Source of the DNA: Salinimicrobium xinjiangense DSM 19287
GTDB taxonomy: Bacteria > Bacteroidota > Bacteroidia > Flavobacteriales > Flavobacteriaceae
DNA: 64,000 nucleotides
Direction of reading: 5' to 3'
NCBI RefSeq assembly: GCF_000423585.1
Contig: NZ_AUIG01000008.1
Location: 1-64,000, forward strand
Both the position numbers and the translations under genes were made by a program. Below are positions 25,591 to 34,164 of this stretch, piece after piece. Position 1 is the first letter of the stretch. The number at the start of each line of letters is the position of its first letter. Below the pieces are notes generated by a model. That model saw nothing but the letters and a program-made list of their open reading frames with translations. It searched no databases and had not been told where the DNA came from.

Positions 25591-27426
25591 ATGAATAAAT
25601 TTGAATTATTAGGATTGAATGACGCCTTGTTACAGGCAATTAAAGACATGGGGTTTGAAACTCCAAGCGAAGTACAGGAAAAAGCAATCCCAATTTTACT
25701 GCAGGAAGACACAGATATGGTGGCTCTTGCACAAACAGGAACAGGAAAGACCGCAGCATTTGGTTTTCCGCTAATCCAAAAGATTGATGTAGACAGTAGA
25801 AAGACTCAGGGCCTTATTCTTTCTCCAACCCGTGAGTTGTGTTTACAGATTACCAACGAATTAAAAAATTACTCAAAATATTTTAAGGGCCTAAATACCG
25901 TAGCGATATACGGAGGTGCCAGTATTACAGATCAGGCTGCGCAGATCAAAAAAGGTGCACAGATCATTGTTGCCACTCCCGGTCGTATGCAGGACATGGT
26001 TAACAGAAGGCTTGTTGATATTTCGGCGATCCAGTACTGTATTCTTGATGAGGCAGATGAGATGCTGAATATGGGATTCTATGAGGACATCACAGAGATC
26101 CTGTCTCACACCCCTAAAGAAAAGAGCACCTGGTTGTTCTCGGCTACCATGCCTAAGGAAGTTTCGACTATCGCAAAGAAATTTATGCGTACTCCAGTTG
26201 AAATTACCGTGGGCACAAAGAACATGGGAACTTCAAATGTTTCTCACGAATATTACGTAATAAATGCAAGAGACCGTTATGCCGCTCTTAAAAGACTGGC
26301 AGATGCAAATCCCGATATATTTTCGGTAATCTTTTGTCGTACCAAGCGTGATACTCAAAAAGTTGCGGAGCAGTTGATCGAAGATGGATACAACGCGGCT
26401 GCACTTCATGGAGATCTTAGCCAGAATCAACGTGACCTGGTAATGAAAAGCTTTAGGGCAAGGCAAATTCAAATGTTGGTAGCTACAGATGTTGCTGCCC
26501 GCGGAATTGATGTCGACGACATTACGCATGTGATCAATTACCAGCTTCCCGACGAAATAGAAACCTATACTCACCGTAGTGGTCGTACCGGAAGAGCCGG
26601 AAAAAGTGGTGTTTCCATGGTCATTGTTTCCAAAAGTGAAGCAAGAAAGATCAAAGGTATCGAACGTATTATCGGTCAGAGTTTCGAAAGAAAAGAAATT
26701 CCCGATGGCAGAGAGATCTGCGAAGTACAGTTGTTCCACCTTGCCAATGAAATAAGTAAGACAGAGATCAATCACGAGATCGATAAATACCTTCCGAGTA
26801 TTGCAGAGCTTTTTGAAGGTCTTACAAAAGAAGAGCTACTTAAAAAGTTCTTTTCTGTTGAATTCACGAGGTTCTTCAATTACTACAATAATGCGCAGGA
26901 TCTTAATGCGAAAGGTTCTACAGAAGTATATGAAGACGAAGGTGACAGCACCAGGTTCTTTATTAACGTAGGAGCCAAAGATGACTTTGACTGGATGAGC
27001 CTCAAGGATTTCCTTAAAGCTACGCTGGATCTTGGAAAAGATGATGTTAACCGCGTAGAGGTAAAAGACAGCTTCTCCTTCTTTAATGTTGACAGCTCTA
27101 AAGCTGAAGAAGTAATAAGGATCTTCCAGGACTTTAAGCACCAGGGAAGACACATCAATGTGGAGATCACGAAAAAGAGCGCCGGAAAAGAGCGCAGTGG
27201 GGGTCGCAGAGGTGGCGGCGGCTATAAAGGAAAAGATAAGGGAGAACGCAGCTTTGACAAGCCTTCAAGAGGAGGAGACAAAGGGTTAAGACGCTCATCT
27301 GATTCCCCCGCAAGCGGAAAAAGAAGATCATCTGATGCAGGTACCGGCGGACGCAAGGGAAAGAAGAGCGGAGGCCGCAGCAGCAGCATTGAAAGCTCAA
27401 TTAAGAGAAGAAGATCAAAAAAGTAA
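25591..27426 (+). CDS. DEAD-box ATP-dependent RNA helicase with DbpA-like domain and basic tail
   Basis: An RNA helicase of the DeaD/CsdA type, 611 residues, likely acting in ribosome assembly, cold adaptation and mRNA turnover. Walker A is AQTGTGKT (47-54), the DEAD box lies in YCILDEADEMLNMGF, and SATMP and HRSGRTGRAG follow. A DbpA-like RNA-binding domain spans about 465-530, with WMSLKDFLKATLDLGKDDVN and VDSSKAEEVI. The last ~80 residues are Gly, Arg, Lys and Ser rich (SGGRRGGGGYKGKDKG) and disordered, probably binding RNA. It is a single gene. Confidence 0.95.
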   Translation: MNKFELLGLNDALLQAIKDMGFETPSEVQEKAIPILLQEDTDMVALAQTGTGKTAAFGFPLIQKIDVDSRKTQGLILSPTRELCLQITNELKNYSKYFKGLNTVAIYGGASITDQAAQIKKGAQIIVATPGRMQDMVNRRLVDISAIQYCILDEADEMLNMGFYEDITEILSHTPKEKSTWLFSATMPKEVSTIAKKFMRTPVEITVGTKNMGTSNVSHEYYVINARDRYAALKRLADANPDIFSVIFCRTKRDTQKVAEQLIEDGYNAAALHGDLSQNQRDLVMKSFRARQIQMLVATDVAARGIDVDDITHVINYQLPDEIETYTHRSGRTGRAGKSGVSMVIVSKSEARKIKGIERIIGQSFERKEIPDGREICEVQLFHLANEISKTEINHEIDKYLPSIAELFEGLTKEELLKKFFSVEFTRFFNYYNNAQDLNAKGSTEVYEDEGDSTRFFINVGAKDDFDWMSLKDFLKATLDLGKDDVNRVEVKDSFSFFNVDSSKAEEVIRIFQDFKHQGRHINVEITKKSAGKERSGGRRGGGGYKGKDKGERSFDKPSRGGDKGLRRSSDSPASGKRRSSDAGTGGRKGKKSGGRSSSIESSIKRRRSKK

Positions 27427-27484
27427 TTTTTTGATGCATTTTGGTACAGTTTTCCCGTAGAACATGAGAAGCTTAAATTACAGC

Positions 27485-28240
27485 ATGAAAAATATTTTAG
27501 CGCCCCTGTTCCTGCTTTTCGGTTTTCTGGCCTTTGGTCAGGAAGCTACAGTGGTAAAAGGGAAAGTACTTAATGCGGCAAATGATGTACCTATTGAAAA
27601 CGCTCACATAGTGAACCTCAACCAGGTAGTTGGAGCTGTAACGGCTGCCAATGGAGATTTCGAGATCAGGGCGGAAGTGAATGATACGCTGTATTTCTCT
27701 TACCTCGGATTCAAATCTATAAGGGTAAGGGTTACCAATGACTGGTTAAAATTTGGAGAAGTCAAAGTAAAAATGACCGAACTGGGAATAGCCCTGGAAG
27801 AAGTGGTAGTGAGTCCCGTTCAGTTAACAGGCTATCTGGAGATCGATGCTAAGAACATCCCAATTTATGAGAATTACCGGTATAGTATTTCCGGGCTTAA
27901 CCAGGGATATGAAGGTGGAGAATACAGTCCCAATGCAGTTTCAAGAGTTTTAGGAGCAGTATTCAATCCCGCAGATGCACTTTACAATATTTTTGGAAAG
28001 CAGCCGCAACAAATGCGCAAGCTCCGGGAAATGAAACAGGATGATGAGATAAGGCGTTTGCTGCAAAGCAAATTTGACCGACAAACACTTATGGCTGTTC
28101 TTGGAATCACAAGGATGGACATTGATGAAGTATTGAGAAGGTGCAACTATTCCAAGGACTTTATTGGTTCTGCAAATGATCTGCAAATTCTTGACGCAAT
28201 GAGCGGTTGTTATGAAGAATACAAAGTACTCAACAGGTAA
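27485..28240 (+). CDS. Carboxypeptidase-like regulatory domain protein, exported
   Basis: About 251 residues, with a signal peptide 1-19 (KNILAPLFLLFGFLAFG then Q). A CarboxypepD_reg-like beta-sandwich follows (about 22-100): VVKGKVLNAANDVPIENAHI, GDFEI, DTLYFSYLGFKSI. This domain is common at the N-terminus of SusC-type receptors, but no plug or barrel follows here. The C-terminal 110 residues (including NIFGKQPQQMRKLREM) are conserved in flavobacterial proteins of unknown role. An alternative ATG is at 27464. Confidence 0.85.
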   Translation: MKNILAPLFLLFGFLAFGQEATVVKGKVLNAANDVPIENAHIVNLNQVVGAVTAANGDFEIRAEVNDTLYFSYLGFKSIRVRVTNDWLKFGEVKVKMTELGIALEEVVVSPVQLTGYLEIDAKNIPIYENYRYSISGLNQGYEGGEYSPNAVSRVLGAVFNPADALYNIFGKQPQQMRKLREMKQDDEIRRLLQSKFDRQTLMAVLGITRMDIDEVLRRCNYSKDFIGSANDLQILDAMSGCYEEYKVLNR

Positions 28241-28259
28241 GAAAACCTAAAAATATAAG

Positions 28260-28288
28260 TGCCGGAAATGAAAATTTCCGGCATTTTT
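28260..28288 (+). terminator. Rho-independent terminator
   Basis: TGCCGGAAAT pairs with ATTTCCGGCA across a 4-nt loop, followed by TTTTT, about 20 nt after the exported protein gene. Confidence 0.88.
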
Positions 28289-28359
28289 GATTGCAGTAAT
28301 GTACCCAAAATCCGGGTGATATCCACCGGCCAGTTCATGTGAAATATAACCTGTTAAGG

Positions 28360-28890
28360 TTATTTCTTCCTTTCCAGGTAAGTTTTAAGATTATAAAGTC
28401 CGGCTTCAAAATCCTTTCCCAAAGCACGATCCATTCCATAGAAAAGCATCAGGACCGAGGCAGGGAATTTATGAACGCCTTTAACACCCCAAACCATTTT
28501 CGTGCGGTCCGGATCCACATCTTTTACGGCGATATAATTAAGAGAAAGAGATTTATAAGGTTTAATAAAGAGCAACTGGGTTTCGAATACTTTTCCTTCC
28601 TTTACCTTTACGATCTTTTGGATTCCCTCTATGTTGTTACTTCCTTTCCAGTAGGAGGAGGCTCCTTCCTTCCCGTCATCTCCTTTATACTTGATCACCA
28701 CATTCGGGTCCTGTAAGTACCATGGGAGCCAAAGAGGTTGTTTTTTAAGCTGTCTTATAAAAGCATAAACTTCTGCTTTTGGCCGGTTGATCACTACCGT
28801 CCTGCTAAGGTTATATTCCTTTTTAGACCAGGCGTGCAGAAAAGCCACGAAAGTGATCAAACCAATAATTACATAAAAGAAAAGCGTCAT
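28360..28890 (-). CDS. SRPBCC family protein with N-terminal membrane helix
   Basis: A 176-residue protein. One N-terminal hydrophobic helix (about 3-20, LFFYVIIGLITFVAFLHAW) is followed by a polyketide-cyclase/SRPBCC domain (about 28-170): SRTVVINRPKAEVYAFIRQL, WLPWYLQDPN, FEAGLYNLKTYLE at the end. It is likely membrane-anchored, with a lipid or small hydrophobic ligand. It is convergent with the exported protein gene and 36 nt downstream of the trmH-like gene on the same strand. Confidence 0.87.
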   Translation of the reverse strand: MTLFFYVIIGLITFVAFLHAWSKKEYNLSRTVVINRPKAEVYAFIRQLKKQPLWLPWYLQDPNVVIKYKGDDGKEGASSYWKGSNNIEGIQKIVKVKEGKVFETQLLFIKPYKSLSLNYIAVKDVDPDRTKMVWGVKGVHKFPASVLMLFYGMDRALGKDFEAGLYNLKTYLERKK

Positions 28891-28925
28891 ATTCTTCTAC
28901 TAGGGGGCTCTAAATGTAAATAATT

Positions 28926-29582
28926 TTATCGTGATGCCTTGAATCTCTCAATGATTTCGGCAGAATTTTTTAAATTCTTTTTTGCCCAGTCTATTCTCTT
29001 AACGATTTGTTCTTCTTCGGAAAGCTTCCAGTTTTGTCCGCTCCTTCGTAATCGGGCTGTTACATCCTGCAAAATAATAGCTGCGGAAACTGAAATATTT
29101 AAACTCTCGGTGAAGCCTACCATCGGGATCTGCAAAAATTCGTCGGCCTCTTCCATGACTTCCTCAGAAAGACCTTTTGTCTCTGTTCCAAAAAAGAAGG
29201 CTGCAGGACGGGCAATATCGAAATCCTGAAGCAGCGTTCCTTTATGTGGAGAGGTAGCTACAATCTTGTAACCATTTTTCCGAAGTCTTTGAATACAGTC
29301 TGCCGTTGAGGTGTACCGGTTAATATCCACCCATTTCTGCGCTCCCATGGCGATCTCCCTGTCAATCTTCTTTAAGTTCACCTCCTCCACCACATGAATA
29401 TTCTGAATCCCGAATACATCACAGCTACGAATCACTGCGCTGGTGTTGTGCAACTGATATACATCCTGGGTGGCTACTGTAAAAAAATTGGTGCGGTTAA
29501 CGATCACTTTCTGAAACAAGTCCTTCCTTCTCGGAGTGAGAAAATCTTCCAGGTAAGATAATAATTCAGGATTCGCCTCCAT
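28926..29582 (-). CDS. TrmH-family tRNA/rRNA 2'-O-ribose methyltransferase
   Basis: A SPOUT-class (SpoU) methyltransferase of 218 residues, most like TrmH, which methylates the ribose of G18 in tRNA. NRTNFFTVATQDVYQLHNTSAVIRSCDVFGI is the substrate-side region with the conserved N..A..R pattern. The SAM knot shows FFFGTETKGLSEEVMEEAD and IPMVGFTESLNISVSAAI. The C-terminal RRSGQNWKLSEEEQ is TrmH-like. The exact nucleotide target is inferred. Confidence 0.9.
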   Translation of the reverse strand: MEANPELLSYLEDFLTPRRKDLFQKVIVNRTNFFTVATQDVYQLHNTSAVIRSCDVFGIQNIHVVEEVNLKKIDREIAMGAQKWVDINRYTSTADCIQRLRKNGYKIVATSPHKGTLLQDFDIARPAAFFFGTETKGLSEEVMEEADEFLQIPMVGFTESLNISVSAAIILQDVTARLRRSGQNWKLSEEEQIVKRIDWAKKNLKNSAEIIERFKASR

Positions 29583-29696
29583 AGCCGCGAAAATAAAGAA
29601 TCCTGCTCAATTTCTCTCATTTTTTACAAGGCTAATAAGGATCTTGAGGTTATGATTATTCAGGAATTCTGCCTATTTTTTATAAAAAATATAAAC

Positions 29697-30380
29697 ATGA
29701 AGAAAGTAGTGGTCTTAACCGGCGCCGGAATAAGTGCAGAAAGTGGAATTAGCACCTTTAGAGATGCCAACGGTCTCTGGGAGGGGCATGATGTGATGAA
29801 AGTAGCCTCTCCCATAGGATGGGAGCGTAACCAGGAACTGGTACTTGATTTTTATAATAAGAGAAGGAGACAATTAAAAAATGTTCAACCCAATGCAGCT
29901 CATAAAGCCCTTAAAGAGCTTGAAGAAAAATATGAAGTACATATCATCACTCAAAATGTAGACGACCTGCATGAGAGGGCAGGTAGCAGTAATGTGATCC
30001 ATCTGCATGGGGAATTAAAGAAAGTACGCAGCACCTTTAATAAAAATTTGGTCCTTGATTGGGAAGATGATCTTAATTCAGGAGATTTCTGCGAGCATAA
30101 TCACCAACTTCGACCACATGTGGTATGGTTTGGGGAAGAAGTACCAATGATGGAACCTGCTATGGAGATCACGGGGCAGGCAGATATTCTCATGATCATT
30201 GGCACATCCATGCAAGTCTACCCGGCAGCAGGCCTGCTGTATTATGCACCTGAAGAAACCCCTGTATATTTCATTGATCCTAAACCTTCTGTACAGGAAA
30301 CCCGGAATTTGAAAATATTCGCTGAGAATGCTTCCAGCGGAGTGCCCCGGGTGGTGCAGGAACTTCTGGAAAAAGCCTGA
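29697..30380 (+). CDS. cobB: NAD-dependent protein deacylase, sirtuin class III (CobB-like)
   Basis: A sirtuin of 227 residues that removes acyl groups from lysine with NAD+. It shows GAGISAESGISTFRD (10-23), TQNVDDLHERAG (85-96), catalytic His104 in IHLHGEL and a late GTSMQVYPAAGL. Tyr53 and Arg56 match the class III pair that favours succinyl or malonyl lysine. The zinc module is degenerate: only one cysteine (Cys132) lies where four are usual. The start is the ATG at 29697; 15 upstream in-frame residues from 29652 are not family-like. Confidence 0.94.
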   Translation: MKKVVVLTGAGISAESGISTFRDANGLWEGHDVMKVASPIGWERNQELVLDFYNKRRRQLKNVQPNAAHKALKELEEKYEVHIITQNVDDLHERAGSSNVIHLHGELKKVRSTFNKNLVLDWEDDLNSGDFCEHNHQLRPHVVWFGEEVPMMEPAMEITGQADILMIIGTSMQVYPAAGLLYYAPEETPVYFIDPKPSVQETRNLKIFAENASSGVPRVVQELLEKA

Positions 30381-30399
30381 ACAACTTCAAACTTAAAGC

Positions 30400-30430
30400 T
30401 TTCACGTATGGACGCGAAAATGTATCTTTA
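30400..30430 (+). promoter_or_regulatory. Probable purB promoter
   Basis: TTTC (30400-30403), a 19-nt spacer and TATCTTTA (30423-30430) each differ from consensus by one base, 25 nt before the purB ATG. Confidence 0.5.
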
Positions 30431-30455
30431 GCCCTTAATTTTTTAAAGAATTTAC

Positions 30456-31793
30456 ATGACCTCTCTTCAGGCAATTTCTCCTATCGACGGCAGATATTCT
30501 TCCAGGACAAAAGCACTGGTAGATTATTTTAGTGAACAGGCTCTTATAAAATACCGGGTACGGGTGGAAATCGAATATTTCATTTCCCTTTGCGAGCATA
30601 ACCTGCCCCAGTTACAGGAAGTTGATCATTCAAAGTTTTCGGGACTAAGAAAAATTTACCAGGATTTTTCTACTGAAGATGCCTTAGAGATCAAGGAAAT
30701 AGAAAAAACTACAAACCACGATGTTAAGGCTGTAGAGTATTTTATAAAGTCCAGATTTGATGAGCTGGGGCTTTCCCGCTTTAAAGAATTCATTCATTTT
30801 GGGCTAACTTCCCAGGACATCAATAATACTGCAGTGCCTCTTAGCATTAAAGAAGCAATGGAAGAAGTTTACCTTCCAGCTTTGAACCAGGTATTGGAAA
30901 AACTGGAACAACTGGCACAGGACTGGAAAGAGGTTCCCATGCTTGCCCGCACGCATGGACAACCTGCATCCCCTACCCGACTTGGAAAGGAAATTAAAGT
31001 GTTTGTAGTTCGATTAAAAGAGCAGATCAAATTCCTCCAAAACATTCCCAATGCTGCAAAGTTCGGTGGTGCTACCGGAAACTTTAATGCTCATAAAGTG
31101 GCTTTCCCGGAAATTAACTGGAAAAACTTCGGAAAGGATTTCGTGGAAGGTTCTTTAGGCCTCCATCACTCCTTCCCTACTACACAAATAGAACATTACG
31201 ACCATCTGGCTTCACTCTTTGACGCTCTTAAGCGTATTAATTCAATCATCCTTGACCTTGACAGGGATATCTGGTCTTATGTCTCCATGGATTATTTTAA
31301 ACAAAAGATCAAAAAAGGAGAAGTGGGATCTTCGGCGATGCCGCATAAGGTGAATCCCATAGATTTTGAGAACAGCGAAGGAAATTTAGGGATTGCAAAT
31401 GCCCTTTTTGAACACCTTGCCGCCAAACTTCCTGTTAGCCGCCTGCAACGCGATCTTACAGACAGCACGGTACTGAGAATAGTAGGAGTACCTTTTGGTC
31501 ATACCCTGATCGCATTCTCATCTACTTTAAAAGGCTTGAATAAGTTGTTGCTGAATGAGGCAAAAATAGATGCAGATCTGGAAAACAATTGGGCCGTAGT
31601 CGCCGAAGCAGTTCAGACCATTCTGAGACGAGAAGGATATCCTAATCCCTACGAAGCTCTAAAAGGTCTTACCCGTACCAATTCACAGATAAATAAAGAA
31701 AGTATTTCGGAATTTATTGGTGAACTGGATGTTTCAGAAGAGATCAAAAAGGAACTCAGGCAGATCACTCCGCAGAATTATACGGGAATTTGA
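30456..31793 (+). CDS. purB: Adenylosuccinate lyase
   Basis: Fumarate-releasing lyase used twice in purine synthesis (SAICAR and adenylosuccinate). It is 445 residues, with SPIDGRYSSRTKAL at the start, ARTHGQPASPTRLGKE (catalytic His) and the superfamily signature GSSAMPHKVNPIDFENSEG in the mobile loop. It ends normally with QITPQNYTGI. A single gene with its own promoter, and a strong bidirectional terminator at 31964-32010 after a 170-nt repeat-word stretch. Confidence 0.97.
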   Translation: MTSLQAISPIDGRYSSRTKALVDYFSEQALIKYRVRVEIEYFISLCEHNLPQLQEVDHSKFSGLRKIYQDFSTEDALEIKEIEKTTNHDVKAVEYFIKSRFDELGLSRFKEFIHFGLTSQDINNTAVPLSIKEAMEEVYLPALNQVLEKLEQLAQDWKEVPMLARTHGQPASPTRLGKEIKVFVVRLKEQIKFLQNIPNAAKFGGATGNFNAHKVAFPEINWKNFGKDFVEGSLGLHHSFPTTQIEHYDHLASLFDALKRINSIILDLDRDIWSYVSMDYFKQKIKKGEVGSSAMPHKVNPIDFENSEGNLGIANALFEHLAAKLPVSRLQRDLTDSTVLRIVGVPFGHTLIAFSSTLKGLNKLLLNEAKIDADLENNWAVVAEAVQTILRREGYPNPYEALKGLTRTNSQINKESISEFIGELDVSEEIKKELRQITPQNYTGI

Positions 31794-31799
31794 AATAGG

Positions 31800-31960
31800 G
31801 TCAGTGATCGGTGATCAGTGATCAGAATGAAGTTAGAAGTACGATTTTAGAAGTATGAACTGATAACCGACTTTACAGTATGCAGTGCGAGGTCTCGCAA
31901 CTCGCGACATCCAACTTTACAGACAACAATGGTTTTGAAATTTTGAATCTTGAACCTTGA
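31800..31960. repeat. Intergenic repeat-word cluster after purB
   Basis: It contains gtcagtgatcggtgatcagtgatcag, split words such as gaagttagaagtacg, gtctcgcaactcgcgac and cttgaaccttgaac. These match words in the 16.5 kb, 13.6 kb, 40.4 kb and 57.6 kb gaps. It sits between a gene end and its terminator. Confidence 0.6.
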
Positions 31961-31963
31961 ACA

Positions 31964-32010
31964 AAAAATAAGAGGGCTCAAAAATGTCATTTTTGAGCCC
32001 TCTTATTTTT
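31964..32010. terminator. Very strong bidirectional terminator
   Basis: A perfect 22-bp stem (arms 31964-31985 and 31989-32010) has a 3-nt loop, with A-run and T-run at the ends. It serves purB (plus) and the DUF4252 lipoprotein gene (minus). Confidence 0.93.
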
Positions 32011-32012
32011 TA

Positions 32013-32546
32013 TTAGTCCATAAAACCACCGAGTTTTGGAAGACCGGCAATATCGAGATCTCCTTCCTCAAAAGATTTCAGAAGTTTTATCAAAGCTTCA
32101 GGATTCATTTTATCTCCGGTCACCCGGGCAATTCCGAAGCCTTTCTCGTCATCACTTCCAAAAACTATCAGCTCATCAATGGCATCATCCTCTCCCAGAA
32201 AATAAAGTTCAGCTTTTCGGTTGCCACCACCATAACGCATAAGCTGCTTGTATTTATCTGATTTTAAAATTTCAGACAGCTTTTCTTTTTCAGCTTCATA
32301 TTGAACCTGATTCTCTTCTTTTAAAGGAAACCCAAGTATATTCACCTTTTTAACGGTAGCAAGGGTCGCCTTCTGTTCTGCAGTAAGCTTCGAGTTGTCT
32401 CCGGTCAAGAGACTGGCCGGAATGTCAAAAGCCAGGTACTGATGGTTGTTCTGGTTTTCTACGTAATATTCCTGGAGCGTGGTTTCATTATTACATGAAA
32501 CCAAACCCAGGCTTATTACTACCAGTAGTAAAACTACTTTTTTCAT
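32013..32546 (-). CDS. DUF4252 lipoprotein
   Basis: A 177-residue predicted lipoprotein: signal peptide with lipobox LVSC (Cys about 18), then a DUF4252-type alpha/beta domain (LSEILKSDKYKQLMRYGGG, AELYFLGEDDAIDELIVFG). Function unknown. It is the last gene of the sigma / anti-sigma / DUF4252 / DUF4252 operon; its ATG is immediately next to the stop of the preceding DUF4252 gene. It is a diverged paralogue of that gene. Probably anchored in the outer or inner membrane. Confidence 0.87.
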   Translation of the reverse strand: MKKVVLLLVVISLGLVSCNNETTLQEYYVENQNNHQYLAFDIPASLLTGDNSKLTAEQKATLATVKKVNILGFPLKEENQVQYEAEKEKLSEILKSDKYKQLMRYGGGNRKAELYFLGEDDAIDELIVFGSDDEKGFGIARVTGDKMNPEALIKLLKSFEEGDLDIAGLPKLGGFMD

Positions 32547-33073
32547 TATCTTTTTGTTTCAACATTTTTCAATTCATTCCCTCCGGGGATCTTGAAATCA
32601 TTGGCCAGTTTAGAAACCTGTGCCAGGTTAATTTCTCCCTTAATATTCAGGATCACAGAAATTGGTTTATTCTTATCCTGCCCTTCCATAAACATGAACA
32701 GCTGACTCACATAATCCTCATTCTTCCCGGGCTTGTAGTAAAATTTTACTGTTTTTCCACCCTCAGAAACTCTCATAAGTTCCTCCATACTTCCATTTTT
32801 GAGAAAAGAAGCCACATCTGCAGCCATTTGTTTTCTCACCCCTTCCTGGGTAGTAGAAAGTACTCTCATTTCCTGCAGGTTCTCGATAAGGTCAATATAG
32901 GCCTGAGTTTCGGGATCATCTGCATTTAGTTCTATTTTCGTAAGTAGTTTGAACATCTTGCTCGTAACTACTACGGCATCCACCTCTTTCATGTTCTCAT
33001 ACTTGTCAAAGTTCTGAGCACTTGTTAAAAAAGGTACTATTAGGGCCAATAAGGCGAAGGTTAATTTTTTCAT
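32546..33073 (-). CDS. DUF4252 protein, exported
   Basis: A 175-residue secreted protein: signal peptide 1-19 (KKLTFALLALIVPFLTSA then QN), no lipobox. The DUF4252 domain includes VDAVVVTSKMFKLLTKIEL, LQEMRVLSTTQEG, SMEELMRVSEGGKTVKFYY and INLAQVSKLAND. The start is the ATG at 33073 (an in-frame start at 33127 gives a non-signal extension). It follows the anti-sigma-like gene by 13 nt and overlaps its lipoprotein paralogue by one base. Confidence 0.88.
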   Translation of the reverse strand: MKKLTFALLALIVPFLTSAQNFDKYENMKEVDAVVVTSKMFKLLTKIELNADDPETQAYIDLIENLQEMRVLSTTQEGVRKQMAADVASFLKNGSMEELMRVSEGGKTVKFYYKPGKNEDYVSQLFMFMEGQDKNKPISVILNIKGEINLAQVSKLANDFKIPGGNELKNVETKR

Positions 33074-33086
33074 GGGTTTCTTTTTA

Positions 33087-33539
33087 CTATTTAACAATCT
33101 TATCTTTTGTATTATTGAATTCTTCAATGTAGCCCAGGTCTTCTGTTCCTGTGTTCATATATATAGACATCATTTCCAGGGCTTCCATGGTCTTTTGCAT
33201 GGCCAGTTCGGGGTCCTCATAAGTGCCGAATTCACTCATCTTGTTCTCCTGTTGTACTACTATTCCCAGAAGGATCACTATAGAGGCAGCAATTGCCACC
33301 CAGGAATAAACTTTCTTCCTGCTGGATTCAAACCTTGAAGTGACAGGCAAATAATCAACTTCTTTATCCAGATTTTCAGTTTTGGCCTGATCAAAGTAGC
33401 AGAACATAGGTATATACTGCTGTAGGTGAGGGGCGACATCACCCGATGAAAAATAGGCCTTAAGCTGCGCCTCTTCTGCTCCCGAAGTCTCTGCTTCGAA
33501 ATACTTGTCCAGAAGGTTTTCAATTATTCGTGATTCCAT
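33087..33539 (-). CDS. Putative membrane anti-sigma factor
   Basis: A 150-residue protein with a cytoplasmic N-terminal part (1-75), one membrane helix (about 79-95, VYSWVAIAASIVILLGIVV) and a short periplasmic tail. The N-terminus IENLLDKYFEAETSGAEEAQLKAYF is like Bacteroidota proteins encoded after ECF sigma factors. It overlaps the sigma gene by 20 nt. I infer it holds the sigma factor at the membrane; no zinc-binding HxxxCxxC motif is seen. Confidence 0.75.
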   Translation of the reverse strand: MESRIIENLLDKYFEAETSGAEEAQLKAYFSSGDVAPHLQQYIPMFCYFDQAKTENLDKEVDYLPVTSRFESSRKKVYSWVAIAASIVILLGIVVQQENKMSEFGTYEDPELAMQKTMEALEMMSIYMNTGTEDLGYIEEFNNTKDKIVK

Positions 33540-34035
33540 AGCGGTGTCTTTTAATCATTTCTTCTCTAATTTTTTTTCGGGCACGACTTAGCGCTACCCG
33601 TATAGCTGTTTCATTCATTTGAGTCATCTCTGCGATCTCTTCATACTCATACTGTTCTACTTCTCTTAACTGTATGAGGATCTTTTGTTGTTCAGGCAAA
33701 TCTCCTATGATCTTCTGAACCCAGATGAGATCATCCTGTACCTCAACTTTGTGCTGCAACGATGATTCTCCACATTCGTAATTGCTGTGAACGATCCTCA
33801 GGTTATTGTTCTGCTTCAGTTTTAACTGGTCAAGACAATGATTCTTCGTAACGGTCATGGCAAAGGCCTCGACATTATTATAAGAATTTAGTTTATCTTT
33901 CCTGCTCCACAACTTTAGCATTACCTCCTGCGTTGCATCTTCGGCCGCCTCTTTTGAAACCAGGAGTCTTAAGGCAAGTCTGTACATCTTGTCCTGCACC
34001 GGTTTCATGAGGTTTATGAAAGTATGCTGTTTCAT
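33520..34035 (-). CDS. ECF RNA polymerase sigma factor
   Basis: A 171-residue ECF sigma-70 factor. Region 2 (about 10-75) shows MYRLALRLLVSKEAAEDATQEVMLKLW and the -10-binding part NVEAFAMTVTKNHCLDQLK. Region 4 (about 110-165) shows LPEQQKILIQLREVEQYEYEEIAEMTQMNETAIRVALSRARKKIRE in two parts. It is the first gene of the operon with the anti-sigma-like protein and two DUF4252 proteins. A candidate self-recognised promoter is at 34078-34106. Confidence 0.95.
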   Translation of the reverse strand: MKQHTFINLMKPVQDKMYRLALRLLVSKEAAEDATQEVMLKLWSRKDKLNSYNNVEAFAMTVTKNHCLDQLKLKQNNNLRIVHSNYECGESSLQHKVEVQDDLIWVQKIIGDLPEQQKILIQLREVEQYEYEEIAEMTQMNETAIRVALSRARKKIREEMIKRHRYGITNN

Positions 34036-34077
34036 TTTGGTTTGGTTAGCGGGAGGTTTTTTACTGCCTCTTATCCT

Positions 34078-34106
34078 TACGACGCTTGATAAACAATTTT
34101 GTTACC
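34078..34106 (-). promoter_or_regulatory. Candidate ECF-type promoter of the sigma operon
   Basis: On the minus strand GGTAAC (34101-34106), a 16-nt spacer and CGTCGTA (34078-34084) match the general ECF pattern (AAC-type -35, CGT-type -10). It lies about 43 nt upstream of the sigma ATG and would fit autoregulation. Confidence 0.5.
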
Positions 34107-34164
34107 AATTAATTCTAAAATCTTAATTTATCCCTGTAAATTAGGCCATAAAAAGGCTAAAGCT

